A stretch of 64,000 bases of DNA from assembly GCA_040394735.1 (NCBI GenBank), contig JBEBRR010000007.1, positions 18,658 to 82,657 of the forward strand, in the 5' to 3' direction. This document shows, piece after piece, positions 16,737 to 25,964 of the stretch (the stretch's first letter is position 1; each line of letters starts with the position of its first letter). Position numbers and translations under genes: made by a program. Under the pieces are notes generated by a model, which was given only the letters and a program-made list of their open reading frames with translations, was not told where the DNA came from and made no database searches. This DNA comes from Leadbetterella byssophila_A (lineage in GTDB: Bacteria; Bacteroidota; Bacteroidia; Cytophagales; Spirosomataceae).

Positions 16737-19376
16737 ATGGCCCATCCCGTTTTTTTTCTTTGCTTCTTCTCCGTGATCATCTCCCATGCCCAGCTCTATG
16801 ATCTGCGGACCGAGCATCTGACCGCTCCTTTGGGAATAGATACCCCCGCTCCGCGACTTTCCTGGAAACAGGAAGATAACCGCCCCGGAGCCGGCCAGAA
16901 GGCGTACCAGGTATGGCTTGACACCGATTCACTGGCCGTGGCGGGAGAAAAAACAGCATTGGCGGGCAGGGTCAATTCCCCGGAGAATCTGGTGACCTAT
17001 ACCCGCGGTAATCTGCAACCCTATACCCGGTATTTCTGGAAGGTGGCCGTATGGGATAACCACGGCGGCAGGGTGCAGTCGGAGGTCACTTCTTTTGAAA
17101 CGGGATTAATGCATGTGAAGAACTGGAAAGGAGAGTGGATCAGCGACGGTACGGATATCGGGCTGAAGCCGGCGCCCTATTTCCGGCATGGTTTTGAAAC
17201 CGGGAAGAAGATCCGGTCGGCCAGGGCCTATATAGCGGCCGGCGGGCTTTTCGAGCTGTATATTAACGGCACCAGGATAGGAGATCACGTGCTGGATCCT
17301 AACTATACCCGTTTTGACCGCCGGATTCTCTATGTAACCCATGATGTCACTAAAGAGCTGAAGGCGGGGAGGAACGCTATAGGCGTTTTGCTGGGGAACG
17401 GCTGGTATAACCATCAGTCTACTGCGGTATGGTATTTCGACCGGGCACCCTGGCGGAACCGGCCCGCTTTCTGCATGGACCTGCGGATCACCTACGAAGA
17501 CGGGTCGGTAGAGACGGTTTCTTCAGGCAGGAACTGGAAAACGGCGCTCAGCCCGGTTATCTTTAACAGTATCTATACCGCTGAGCATTACGATGCCCGC
17601 AAAGAAATCACCGGCTGGAATCTCCCCGGTTTTGATGACTCCCGCTGGAAGAATTCTGTGTTGCGTTCGGCACCGTCGCAGAATATCGTATCCCAGGCGT
17701 TTAAGCCTATACGGGCGGTAGAAGAGATCCGGGTAAAAAGCCTGAATAAGATAAGTGATACCGTGTATGTCTTTGATATAGGCAGAAATATTTCAGGCGT
17801 CAGCAAAATCAGCCTGTCGGGCCCGGAAGGAACGGAAATACGGCTTAAGCATGCCGAGCGGCTCTACGATAACGGCCGCCCGGATATGTCGAACATTGAC
17901 GCCCATTACCGGCCTACGGATGACAGCGATCCGTTCCAGACCGATATTTATATCCTGAAAGGAGAGGGTATGGAAACTTTTATGCCCCGTTTTAACTATA
18001 AAGGATTTCAGTACGTGGAAGTGACCTCCAGCCGGCCGGTACAATTAAACAGCGGGAGCCTGAAAGCTTATTTTATTCATTCCGATGTGGAGCCGGCAGG
18101 TAAAATAACTTCCTCTGACGAGATCCTGAACCGGATCTGGCAGGCGACCAACAATTCTTACCTTTCTAACCTGGCGGGGTATCCTACCGATTGTCCCCAA
18201 CGGGAAAAAAACGGGTGGACAGGCGATGCCCATATTGCCAGTGAAACCGGCCTGTTTAACTTTGACGGGATCACCGTTTATGAAAAATGGCTGGCAGACC
18301 ACCGCGACGAGCAGCAGCCGAACGGGGTGCTGCCCTCTATTATTCCTACCGGTGGCTGGGGCTATGAGTGGGGCAACGGGCCCGACTGGACCAGCACCAT
18401 TGCCATTATTCCCTGGAACCTGTACCTGTTTTACGGAGACAAGAAGCCTTTGCAGGATAACTATGAAAATATAAAGCGGTATGTGGATCATATTGATGAT
18501 CTGTATCCTTCCGGGCTGACCTCCTGGGGGCTGGGCGACTGGATCCCGGTGAAATCCAAAGCACCCGTAGAGCTAACTTCCACGGCCTATTACTATACCG
18601 ATGCCCGGATACTGGCGCAGGCCGCCAGGCTGCTGGGGCAGGAGTCTGACCACCGGAAATACACCGCCCTGGCCGGAAAGATCCGGAATGCATTTAATGA
18701 TAAATATCTCAACCCGGCCACAGGCCTGTATGGCACAGGGCTGCAGACCGAGCTGGCTGTGCCGCTTTTCTGGGAGCTGGTTCCGGAAGAATTACGTCAG
18801 AAGGTCGCCGGTAACCTGGCCCTGCGCGTCAGAGAAGACGGTATGCAGATGGACGTGGGCCTGCTGGGTACCAAAGCCTTGCTTCAGGCCCTGAGCGATA
18901 ACGGGCATGAAGATGTAGCCTATGCGCTGGCCGGACGGAAAACGTTCCCTTCCTGGGGCTGGTGGATCACCAACGGGGCTACTACCCTGTATGAAAACTG
19001 GCCTATTGACGCCCAATCCGATATTTCCATGAACCATATTATGTTCGGGGAAATAGGCGCCTGGTTATTCAAGGCACCGGGGGGCATCAAACCTGACCCT
19101 GCTCAGCCCGGTTTCCGGAATGTTATTCTTGAACCCCGCTTTATGGAGGGTCTCGACAGCTTCAGCGCTGAGCATAACGGCCGCTACGGCACCATCCGCT
19201 CTTCCTGGGAGAAAAACGCAGCAGGTATTAACTGGCAGGTGACTATCCCTGCCAATTCAAGCGGTACGGTACGTTTACCGCAGATCAAAGGCCGGAACTG
19301 GTATAAAGACGGGGTGCAATTAAAGGGATTCGAAATTCAGATCCCCTCGGGAAAACATGTGTTTAACAATAACTGA
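16737..19376 (+). CDS. Alpha-L-rhamnosidase, GH78
   Basis: 879 residues. A signal peptide (MAHPVFFLCFFSVIISHAQ) indicates export. An N-terminal Fn3-like Bac_rhamnosid_N segment follows (LRTEHLTAPLGIDTPAPRLSW ... YTRYFWKVAVWD). Then come the concanavalin-like carbohydrate-binding part (ARAYIAAGGLFELYINGTRIGDHVLDP) and the (alpha/alpha)6 catalytic barrel with DCPQREKNGWTGDAH near residues 485-499, which holds the general-acid Glu, and ATTLYENWP, carrying the second Glu. It hydrolyses terminal alpha-rhamnose from plant polysaccharides or glycosides. No SusCD pair or regulator is adjacent. Confidence 0.94.
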   Translation: MAHPVFFLCFFSVIISHAQLYDLRTEHLTAPLGIDTPAPRLSWKQEDNRPGAGQKAYQVWLDTDSLAVAGEKTALAGRVNSPENLVTYTRGNLQPYTRYFWKVAVWDNHGGRVQSEVTSFETGLMHVKNWKGEWISDGTDIGLKPAPYFRHGFETGKKIRSARAYIAAGGLFELYINGTRIGDHVLDPNYTRFDRRILYVTHDVTKELKAGRNAIGVLLGNGWYNHQSTAVWYFDRAPWRNRPAFCMDLRITYEDGSVETVSSGRNWKTALSPVIFNSIYTAEHYDARKEITGWNLPGFDDSRWKNSVLRSAPSQNIVSQAFKPIRAVEEIRVKSLNKISDTVYVFDIGRNISGVSKISLSGPEGTEIRLKHAERLYDNGRPDMSNIDAHYRPTDDSDPFQTDIYILKGEGMETFMPRFNYKGFQYVEVTSSRPVQLNSGSLKAYFIHSDVEPAGKITSSDEILNRIWQATNNSYLSNLAGYPTDCPQREKNGWTGDAHIASETGLFNFDGITVYEKWLADHRDEQQPNGVLPSIIPTGGWGYEWGNGPDWTSTIAIIPWNLYLFYGDKKPLQDNYENIKRYVDHIDDLYPSGLTSWGLGDWIPVKSKAPVELTSTAYYYTDARILAQAARLLGQESDHRKYTALAGKIRNAFNDKYLNPATGLYGTGLQTELAVPLFWELVPEELRQKVAGNLALRVREDGMQMDVGLLGTKALLQALSDNGHEDVAYALAGRKTFPSWGWWITNGATTLYENWPIDAQSDISMNHIMFGEIGAWLFKAPGGIKPDPAQPGFRNVILEPRFMEGLDSFSAEHNGRYGTIRSSWEKNAAGINWQVTIPANSSGTVRLPQIKGRNWYKDGVQLKGFEIQIPSGKHVFNNN

Positions 19377-19441
19377 CCGGAAACAGGGAAGATGCACTTT
19401 AGCGTCTGAAATCTAATAGTATTATAGTATTTCATTAAACG

Positions 19442-19519
19442 AATTGCCCTTCGATAAGCTCAGGGCGACAAGGGCATCGTGCGCACTCATTGTCATCCTG
19501 AGCTTATCGAAGGGCAATT
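19442..19519. repeat. 23-bp perfect inverted repeat between convergent genes (REP/BIME-like, likely terminator)
   Basis: Arms 19442-19464 and 19497-19519 are exact reverse complements (core TTCGATAAGCTCAGG). Beyond a 2-nt mismatch GACA/TGTC pairs again. The centre contains the 8-bp palindrome GTGCGCAC. It separates the stops of the GH78 gene and ftsH and could block transcription in both directions. Confidence 0.8.
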
Positions 19520-19534
19520 TACTCTTCTTTAGCC

Positions 19535-21571
19535 TTACGCTTCTTTTTCTGTGGTCTGATCTTCCGGTTTGGAGTCAGAAACCTGAAGGGTTTCGGGATC
19601 CTTTTTATCCAGGAATTCCTGGTAAACCGTAGGCTTGTCAAATGGCCTCTCACCGATGATCTCCACCAGGTCATGCTGATAAATGATCTCTCTGTCCAGC
19701 AGCGCCTTGGCCAGCAGATCCAGCTCGTGACGCTTTTCAATCAGCAGGTCTTTGGTAGTGGAATAGGCCAGATCAATCAGCTTTTTCACTTCCTCATCAA
19801 TCAGCTTGGCAGTACTTTCCGAATACGGTTTGGAGAACGAATACTCGCTTTGTCCTTTGGAGTCGTAATAGGAGATATGCCCCAGCTTATCGTTCATACC
19901 GTAAATGGTCACCATGCTGTAAGCCATTTTGGTAATCTTTTCCAGGTCGCTTAACGCACCGGTCGAAATCTTTCCGAACACCACCTCTTCTGCTGCGCGG
20001 CCACCCAGCGCCATACACATTTCGTCGAACAGCTGTTCCGTACGGTACAGGTACTGCTCTTTCGGCAGGTATTGTGCATAACCCAGCGCCGCAATGCCGC
20101 GGGGCACGATACTCACCTTTACCAGCGGGTTGGCGTGCTCCAGGAACCATCCTGAAATAGCGTGACCGGCCTCATGATAAGCTACGATTTCCTTTTCCTC
20201 CGGCGAGATCAGCTTATTACGCTTTTCAAGTCCGCCGATCTCCCGGTCAATCGCATCCTGGAAATCCTTCATCTCTACCTGCTGCTTTCCTCTCCGGGCA
20301 GCCAGCAGAGCGGCTTCATTACAGACGTTGGCGATCTCCGCTCCGGCGAATCCGGGTGTCTGGGCAGCCAGTTTCTTGGCGTCTACTTCGGCAGCGGCTT
20401 TCACCGGCTTCAGGTGAACTTTAAATATAGCCTCGCGGCCGTTGATGTCCGGAACGTCTACCGAGATCTGGCGGTCAAAACGGCCCGGTCTCAGCAGGGC
20501 GGCATCCAGTACATCCGGACGGTTGGTGGCGGCAAGAATAATGATCCCGGTATCGGAACCGAAACCGTCCATTTCCACGAGCAGGGAGTTCAGGGTATTT
20601 TCCCTTTCATCATTTCCGCCGGGCATAGCCCCTTTACCGCGGCTTCTGCCCACAGCATCTATCTCATCGATAAAGATGATACAGGGCGCCTTTTCTTTGG
20701 CCTGCTTGAACAGGTCACGTACCCGGGCGGCACCCACCCCCACAAACATTTCCACAAAGTCGGAACCGGACAATGAGAAGAAAGGAACACTGGCTTCGCC
20801 TGCTACAGCCTTCGCCATCAGGGTTTTACCGGTGCCCGGAGGGCCTACCAGCAGCGCCCCTTTGGGTATTTTACCTCCCAGCTCGGTGTATTTGCTCGGT
20901 TTTTTCAGGAATTCCACAATCTCTGTCAGCTCTTCCTTGGCTTCATCCAGGCCGGCTACATCAGCAAAAGTGATCTTTACCCGGTTATCCGCATCAAACA
21001 GGGCCGCTTTGGATTTGCCGATATTGAATATGGCGCCTCCGGGTCCGCCGCCTGACATCCGGGTCATCAGGAAATACATCAGACCGAAAAGGAACAGCCA
21101 GGGAAACAAAGACAGGAAGATCTGCATGTAATCGCTCCTTTCCACCGAATCGGGGTACAATTTGCTTTTGTACTCTTCCGGCAGGTTGCTGTCTTTCAGG
21201 AAACCGGTAAAGCTGTTCATAAAGGAATCATCCGAAATGACATTCATTTCCAGGTGAGGCCCTTTCGAAAATTTGGCATTTCCCAGTTTATTCTTATACG
21301 CAGGGTTGCTGAGGCCCTTCTGGTTGAGCGAGACTTCCACCAGCTTTTTCCCTTTCACGATAGACAGGCTCTCCACTTCCTGGTTTTGCACCATTTCCTC
21401 GAAAGTTTTATAGGGAATGGTAGGAAGCGCGCTTTTGGAGTTAAAGAAAAGCAGGCCTATAATGGCCAGGATCAAGGTAGCCACCATCCACCCCTGCATG
21501 CCCCCGGGCGGGTTGGGGTTAATCTTCTTTCGCGGCGGATTAGGCTGGCTTTTATTATTATCGTCAGACAT
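19535..21571 (-). CDS. ftsH: ATP-dependent zinc metalloprotease FtsH
   Basis: 678 residues. Two transmembrane helices (about 29-44 and 150-169) flank a periplasmic domain. The AAA module has Walker A GPPGTGKT at 243-250, Walker B CIIFIDEID at about 297-305 and the second region of homology ending RPGRFDRQ. The zinc-protease motif HEAGH is at 466-470. It extracts and degrades misfolded or regulated membrane proteins as a hexamer. The C-terminus is long, acidic and poorly conserved. It lies directly downstream of rsfS (36-nt gap) and is probably co-transcribed. Confidence 0.97.
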   Translation of the reverse strand: MSDDNNKSQPNPPRKKINPNPPGGMQGWMVATLILAIIGLLFFNSKSALPTIPYKTFEEMVQNQEVESLSIVKGKKLVEVSLNQKGLSNPAYKNKLGNAKFSKGPHLEMNVISDDSFMNSFTGFLKDSNLPEEYKSKLYPDSVERSDYMQIFLSLFPWLFLFGLMYFLMTRMSGGGPGGAIFNIGKSKAALFDADNRVKITFADVAGLDEAKEELTEIVEFLKKPSKYTELGGKIPKGALLVGPPGTGKTLMAKAVAGEASVPFFSLSGSDFVEMFVGVGAARVRDLFKQAKEKAPCIIFIDEIDAVGRSRGKGAMPGGNDERENTLNSLLVEMDGFGSDTGIIILAATNRPDVLDAALLRPGRFDRQISVDVPDINGREAIFKVHLKPVKAAAEVDAKKLAAQTPGFAGAEIANVCNEAALLAARRGKQQVEMKDFQDAIDREIGGLEKRNKLISPEEKEIVAYHEAGHAISGWFLEHANPLVKVSIVPRGIAALGYAQYLPKEQYLYRTEQLFDEMCMALGGRAAEEVVFGKISTGALSDLEKITKMAYSMVTIYGMNDKLGHISYYDSKGQSEYSFSKPYSESTAKLIDEEVKKLIDLAYSTTKDLLIEKRHELDLLAKALLDREIIYQHDLVEIIGERPFDKPTVYQEFLDKKDPETLQVSDSKPEDQTTEKEA

Positions 21572-21607
21572 AATTTATTCGTTGTTAAATTTTTTTAATC
21601 AATTATT

Positions 21608-22000
21608 TTACCGGAGAGGTACTTTGGAGGGAACCAGGGTGTCTCCGTAATACGTGAAGTCGGCATCCCCCCAGAGGCTTTCCAGGTCGTAAAACTCTCT
21701 GCGGTCTTTTCTGAAAATATGAACCACCACATTCACATAATCCAGAAGTATCCACTCCTTATTGGAAAAACCCTCTTTGTGCCACGGAAGTTCTTGGGAA
21801 GATTTGTAAACCTCTTCATCAACAGAATCAGCGATAGCCCCGATCTGTGTGTCAGATCCGCCGGAGCAGATGATAAAAAAGTCGGTGATGGCGCCCGGTA
21901 CTTTTCTTAAATCCAGTTTAACGATGTCAGATCCCTTCTTTTCCTGTATTCCGTTTATTATTAAATCACATAAGGCCTCACTTGAAAACTTTTTCTTCAT
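21608..22000 (-). CDS. rsfS: Ribosome silencing factor RsfS
   Basis: 130 residues, the usual size for RsfS/Iojap. Recognisable core: LDLRKVPGAITDFFIICSGGSDTQIGAIADSVDEEV, WHKEGFSNKEWILLDYVNVVVHIF and FYDLESLWGDAD. It binds ribosomal protein uL14 and blocks subunit joining under starvation. It heads the rsfS-ftsH pair and is divergent from birA, an order often seen in Bacteroidota. Confidence 0.95.
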   Translation of the reverse strand: MKKKFSSEALCDLIINGIQEKKGSDIVKLDLRKVPGAITDFFIICSGGSDTQIGAIADSVDEEVYKSSQELPWHKEGFSNKEWILLDYVNVVVHIFRKDRREFYDLESLWGDADFTYYGDTLVPSKVPLR

Positions 22001-22073
22001 TCAAAAATCTTAATTGTTAATTTTGGAGCCGGATATCAAACTCCTTTTACTCAAAACGCTAAATTAATTTATT

Positions 22074-22823
22074 TTGCTCAAACTTCAGCCCAAAAGTTTA
22101 TTTGTCGGTCAAAAACAGGTTTATCTGCCACATTGTCATTCTACCAATGACGTTGCTTCCGGATTAGGCCGGAACGGGGAGTTTACTGACGGTACCGTGG
22201 TGATCACCGACTACCAGACGCGGGGGCGCGGGCAGCGGGGCACCGCCTGGGAAGGAGAGCCGGGTAAGAACCTGATGATGAGCCTGCTAATGGATACTTC
22301 CTTCCTCCCTGTTTCGCGGCAGTTTGACCTGAGCCTATGCGCGGCTTTAGGGGTCTGGTCGGCTTTGAAATCTGCAGGCCTGGAGAATGCCTGTATCAAA
22401 TGGCCCAACGACCTGTATGCCGGAAACCGCAAGGTAGGCGGTATACTGATTGAGAATATGCTCCGCGAGGCGAGACTGTGCTCATCGGTGGTGGGAATCG
22501 GCATTAACATTCATCAGAACACGTTCGGAAACCCCAGGGCATCCTCTCTGGCCATGGAGGGATGCACTGCAGACAGGGATATGCTGGCAGAGCTGGTATG
22601 TTCTCATTTCGAGTATTTTTATATAAGACTTCGGGAAGGTGAAAACCTGCAGGAAGAGTACCTGGCCGTATTGCTGGGTCTGAATGAGGAGCGGGAATAT
22701 ATTTCCGGAAACCGGCGGTTCACCGGCATGATCCGCGGCATTTCGGAAGACGGCCGGCTGGTGGTGGAATCGGAGCTTCCGAAGAAAAATTTTGATATTA
22801 AGGAGATATCGTTTTGTTTTTAG
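22074..22823 (+). CDS. birA: Biotin--[acetyl-CoA-carboxylase] ligase, short form without HTH
   Basis: 249 residues beginning at a TTG; no ATG or GTG fits before the conserved start region PKSLFVGQKQVYLPHCHSTNDVA. Biotin-adenylate motif GRGQRGTAWEGEPGKN at about 51-66, then CIKWPNDLYAGNRKVGGILIEN with the catalytic Lys, then the C-terminal SH3-like domain. It activates biotin and attaches it to carboxylase carrier proteins. The N-terminal DNA-binding domain of E. coli BirA is absent, so it should not repress biotin genes. The TTG start could keep expression low. Confidence 0.93.
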   Translation: MLKLQPKSLFVGQKQVYLPHCHSTNDVASGLGRNGEFTDGTVVITDYQTRGRGQRGTAWEGEPGKNLMMSLLMDTSFLPVSRQFDLSLCAALGVWSALKSAGLENACIKWPNDLYAGNRKVGGILIENMLREARLCSSVVGIGINIHQNTFGNPRASSLAMEGCTADRDMLAELVCSHFEYFYIRLREGENLQEEYLAVLLGLNEEREYISGNRRFTGMIRGISEDGRLVVESELPKKNFDIKEISFCF

Positions 22824-22915
22824 AGAAAATCAGCCCGGTTAGCCCGTGTAGCATTATTTTTGTGTAATATTGGCAAACCGCAACCATAAGCAGTTAAGTA
22901 GTGAAATTTGAAAAG

Positions 22916-25570
22916 ATGATGTCGAACGTGGAAAAGCACCGGCTTTTGGAACGGAACGACAACAAAGGATGGAAGAAATGGGGACCCTACCTGTCAGAAC
23001 GTCAGTGGGGAACCGTCAGGGAAGATTACAGCCGGAACGGTGACGCATGGAATTATGTAAGCCATGACCTCTCGCGCTCTAAAGCCTATCGCTGGGGAGA
23101 GGACGGCATCGGGGGCATTTCCGATAATAAGCAGCATATATGCCTGGCATTTGCTTTCTGGAACCATAAAGATCCGATTTTGAAGGAAAGGCTGTTCGGA
23201 CTGACCAACAACGAGGCCAACCACGGTGAAGACGTCAAGGAATTGTACTATTACCTCGACAGCACCCCCAGCCATTCTTACATGAAGATGCTCTATAAGT
23301 ATCCCATATCCGAGTTCCCTTATGACACCCTTAAGGCCGAGAACCGGAAAAGGAGCCGGAACGAAGATGAATATGAGCTGATAGACACGGGTATTTTTGA
23401 TAAGAATGAGTATTTTGATATTTTTATCGAATATGCCAAGGCGGAAAAAGACGATATCTGCATCCGCGTTACCGCCCACAACCGCAGCAGTAAAAATGCC
23501 CCGCTTACCTTTCTTCCGACCCTCTGGTTCAGGAATACCTGGTCATGGGGATATAAGGAGTTTGAGAAAAAGCCAATTCTGACCGGCATATCGAACAGCC
23601 AGATAGAGGTTTACCATCAGTACTTTAACCGGATGAAACTGTACTGCAAAGATGCTGACGAGCTGATCTTTACCGAGAACAATACCAACAATAAACGGGT
23701 TTACGGCACATCGAATGAAACACCGTATGTGAAAGACGCCTTTCACGAATATATCATCCGGGACAGGAAAGAAGCGGTAAATCCGAATAAGATAGGAACC
23801 AAGGTTTCGGCGCGGTATAAAAAGATGGTAAAGGCGGGTGACTCAGCCACTATTTGCCTGCGTTTTACCACCAAAACCACGCTGCATAACCCCTTTGAAG
23901 ACTTTGATGAGATCTTTGAAGCCCGGAAGCAGGATGCGGAGGATTTTTATGGTATTCTGCAGGAGGATATAAAAGACGCAGAGCTCAGAACCATACAGCG
24001 CCAGGCTTTTGCCGGAATGCTGTGGACCAAGCAGTTCTATTATTATAACATTAACCAGTGGCTGAAAGGTGATCCCAAAATGCCTTTTGAGTTCAGGGGG
24101 CGTGATTACGAACGGAACGCTTCCTGGCATCATGCCTACATGGCCAATATTCTTTCCATGCCGGATAAATGGGAGTACCCGTGGTTTGCTGCCTGGGACC
24201 TGGCTTTCCATACCGTAACACTGGCCAAGCTGGATCCTGATTTTGCCAAAAGGCAGCTGTCGGTGGTGCTGCGGGAATATTATATGCACCCTAACGGGCA
24301 GATCCCGGCCTATGAATGGAACTTTTCGGATGTGAACCCGCCGGTTCATGCCTGGGCTACCCTCAAAGTGTATGAGCATGACAAGCGCATGAACGGAGGG
24401 AAAGGCGATATCATATTCCTGGAAAGGGTCTTCCATAAGCTGCTGCTGAATTTTACCTGGTGGGTGAACCAGAAAGACGATGACGGCAATAACATCTTCG
24501 GCGGGGGCTTCCTGGGGCTCGATAATATCGGGGTATTTGACCGGAATGCCCAGATTCCCGGTGTAAAGCTGCAGCAGGCAGATGCCACCGGCTGGATGGC
24601 CATCTATACCCTCAATATGCTGCGTATTGCCATGGAGATTGCGCTGGAGAGACCGGCCTACCAGGATATGGCCTCTAAATTTTTTGAGCATTTTCTGCAT
24701 ATTGCGGCAGCCATCAATACGCCGATGGACCAGTCGGGGCTGGGCCTGTGGGATGAAGACGACCAGTTTTATTACGATAAGATCTTTTCGCACAATAACC
24801 ATACGCTGTTTCTCAAGATCCGTTCACTGGTAGGGCTGATTCCGCTCTGTGCCGTAGAGGTGATTGATGATGAAATGCTGGAAAAGCTTCCGGATTTCAA
24901 GCGGCGGCTTGAATGGATACTGGCCAACCGCCCCGACCTGGCGTCGCTGATCTCCCGCTGGTATGAGCCCGGGAAAGGGGAGACCCACCTCCTGTCGCTC
25001 CTGCGGGGGCACCGCATGAAAATGGTATTCAAACGGCTTTTCGATGAAACCGAGTTCCTGTCGGATTACGGTATCCGGTCGCTGTCAAAATACCACCTGG
25101 CCCATCCTTACCATTTTAATCTGCATGGCGAACGCCTGACGGTATCTTATACCCCCGGAGAGTCGGATCTATCTATCATGGGCGGGAACTCCAACTGGCG
25201 GGGGCCTATCTGGTTTCCCCTCAATTACCTGATCATCGATTCGCTGCACAAGTATTCGGAATATTACGGAGAGCATTACGAGGTGGAATACCCCACGGAT
25301 TCGGGGGAGATCGTTACCCTGAAGGAGGCGGCGTTCCAGATTTCAGAACGGCTTATAGGCATATTCCGGAAAAAAGACGGGCAAAGGCCTTTTGCCGGCG
25401 GTGCCGGGATCTTTGACAGCGATGAGAATTTTTCAGGAGTTTACCTGTTCAATGAATACTTTCACGGAGATAGCGGGAAAGGACTGGGAGCCAATCATCA
25501 GACCGGCTGGACCGGCCTTGTGGCTGACCTGATCGAGGAGGTCTCGGAGCGGAAGAAGAACGGTAGCTGA
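22916..25570 (+). CDS. GH63/MGH1-like glucosidase family protein
   Basis: About 884 residues from the ATG at 22916; a GTG at 22901 and an ATG at 22919 are alternatives. No signal peptide is visible, so it is cytoplasmic. The sequence follows the bacterial mannosyl-oligosaccharide-glucosidase/MGH1-like family closely. The N-terminal block has GPYLSERQWGTVREDYS, WGEDGIGGISDNKQ and LFGLTNNEANHGEDVKELYYYLD. The barrel has PWFAAWDLAFHTVTLAKLDP, IPAYEWNFSDVNPPVHAWA, GGNSNWRGPIWFPLN and YFHGDSGKGLGANHQTGWT. The family cleaves alpha-glucosides such as glucosylglycerate- or trehalose-like molecules; the exact substrate is unknown. It is followed 3' by an opposing GH32 relic. Confidence 0.88.
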   Translation: MMSNVEKHRLLERNDNKGWKKWGPYLSERQWGTVREDYSRNGDAWNYVSHDLSRSKAYRWGEDGIGGISDNKQHICLAFAFWNHKDPILKERLFGLTNNEANHGEDVKELYYYLDSTPSHSYMKMLYKYPISEFPYDTLKAENRKRSRNEDEYELIDTGIFDKNEYFDIFIEYAKAEKDDICIRVTAHNRSSKNAPLTFLPTLWFRNTWSWGYKEFEKKPILTGISNSQIEVYHQYFNRMKLYCKDADELIFTENNTNNKRVYGTSNETPYVKDAFHEYIIRDRKEAVNPNKIGTKVSARYKKMVKAGDSATICLRFTTKTTLHNPFEDFDEIFEARKQDAEDFYGILQEDIKDAELRTIQRQAFAGMLWTKQFYYYNINQWLKGDPKMPFEFRGRDYERNASWHHAYMANILSMPDKWEYPWFAAWDLAFHTVTLAKLDPDFAKRQLSVVLREYYMHPNGQIPAYEWNFSDVNPPVHAWATLKVYEHDKRMNGGKGDIIFLERVFHKLLLNFTWWVNQKDDDGNNIFGGGFLGLDNIGVFDRNAQIPGVKLQQADATGWMAIYTLNMLRIAMEIALERPAYQDMASKFFEHFLHIAAAINTPMDQSGLGLWDEDDQFYYDKIFSHNNHTLFLKIRSLVGLIPLCAVEVIDDEMLEKLPDFKRRLEWILANRPDLASLISRWYEPGKGETHLLSLLRGHRMKMVFKRLFDETEFLSDYGIRSLSKYHLAHPYHFNLHGERLTVSYTPGESDLSIMGGNSNWRGPIWFPLNYLIIDSLHKYSEYYGEHYEVEYPTDSGEIVTLKEAAFQISERLIGIFRKKDGQRPFAGGAGIFDSDENFSGVYLFNEYFHGDSGKGLGANHQTGWTGLVADLIEEVSERKKNGS

Positions 25571-25589
25571 CCGGTGCGGAAATGTGCGG

Positions 25590-25925
25590 CCCCCAGTGCC
25601 GAAACCACTGGTATTGCTAAAATCCACCACCGCACTTCCAGAATATATATATCCGAGGCTGTCGGGGAAGAGGGCAATGGGCTGCTCCGTCCAGTTGATT
25701 ATATCAGCACTGGTGGCATGCCCCCAATGCATGAGGCCCCATCTGGTGTTACCCAGGTAGTGCTGGAAAAAGAGATGGTAGCCCCCGTCCTTGTAAAACC
25801 TACCGTTGGGATCATTCATCCATCCCTTTTTTGGGGAAAAATGAAAGGCAGGCCGGTACGGTTCCTGTGCTGTCGCCAGGCCGCTTCATGGGAGAGGGAA
25901 GCTCCAGGCGGCAAGTAAAAGGAAT
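25590..25925 (-). pseudogene. Truncated GH32 (fructosidase/invertase) relic
   Basis: Minus-strand translation gives the start of a GH32 five-bladed propeller: EPYRPAFHFSPKKG, WMNDPNGRFYKDGGYHLFFQ with the nucleophile Asp, and YSGSAVVDFSNTSGFG. The reading then runs into DNA antisense to the end of the glucosidase gene and loses all similarity, so about 400 residues including the RDP and EC motifs are gone. At the 5' side the signal-peptide-like LLLAAWSFPLP is interrupted by an in-frame TGA (25886-25888) and no start codon is evident. It lies just downstream of the sugar porter in the same orientation, consistent with a former transporter-hydrolase operon. Confidence 0.8.
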
Positions 25926-25964
25926 CTGCCTGTACGATAATTTCTGCGTACTGCTGGGTTTTCA

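Noticed and set aside
23843..24802. 319-codon minus-strand ORF inside the GH63/MGH1-like gene
   Set aside because: Antisense shadow of a clearly conserved coding frame.
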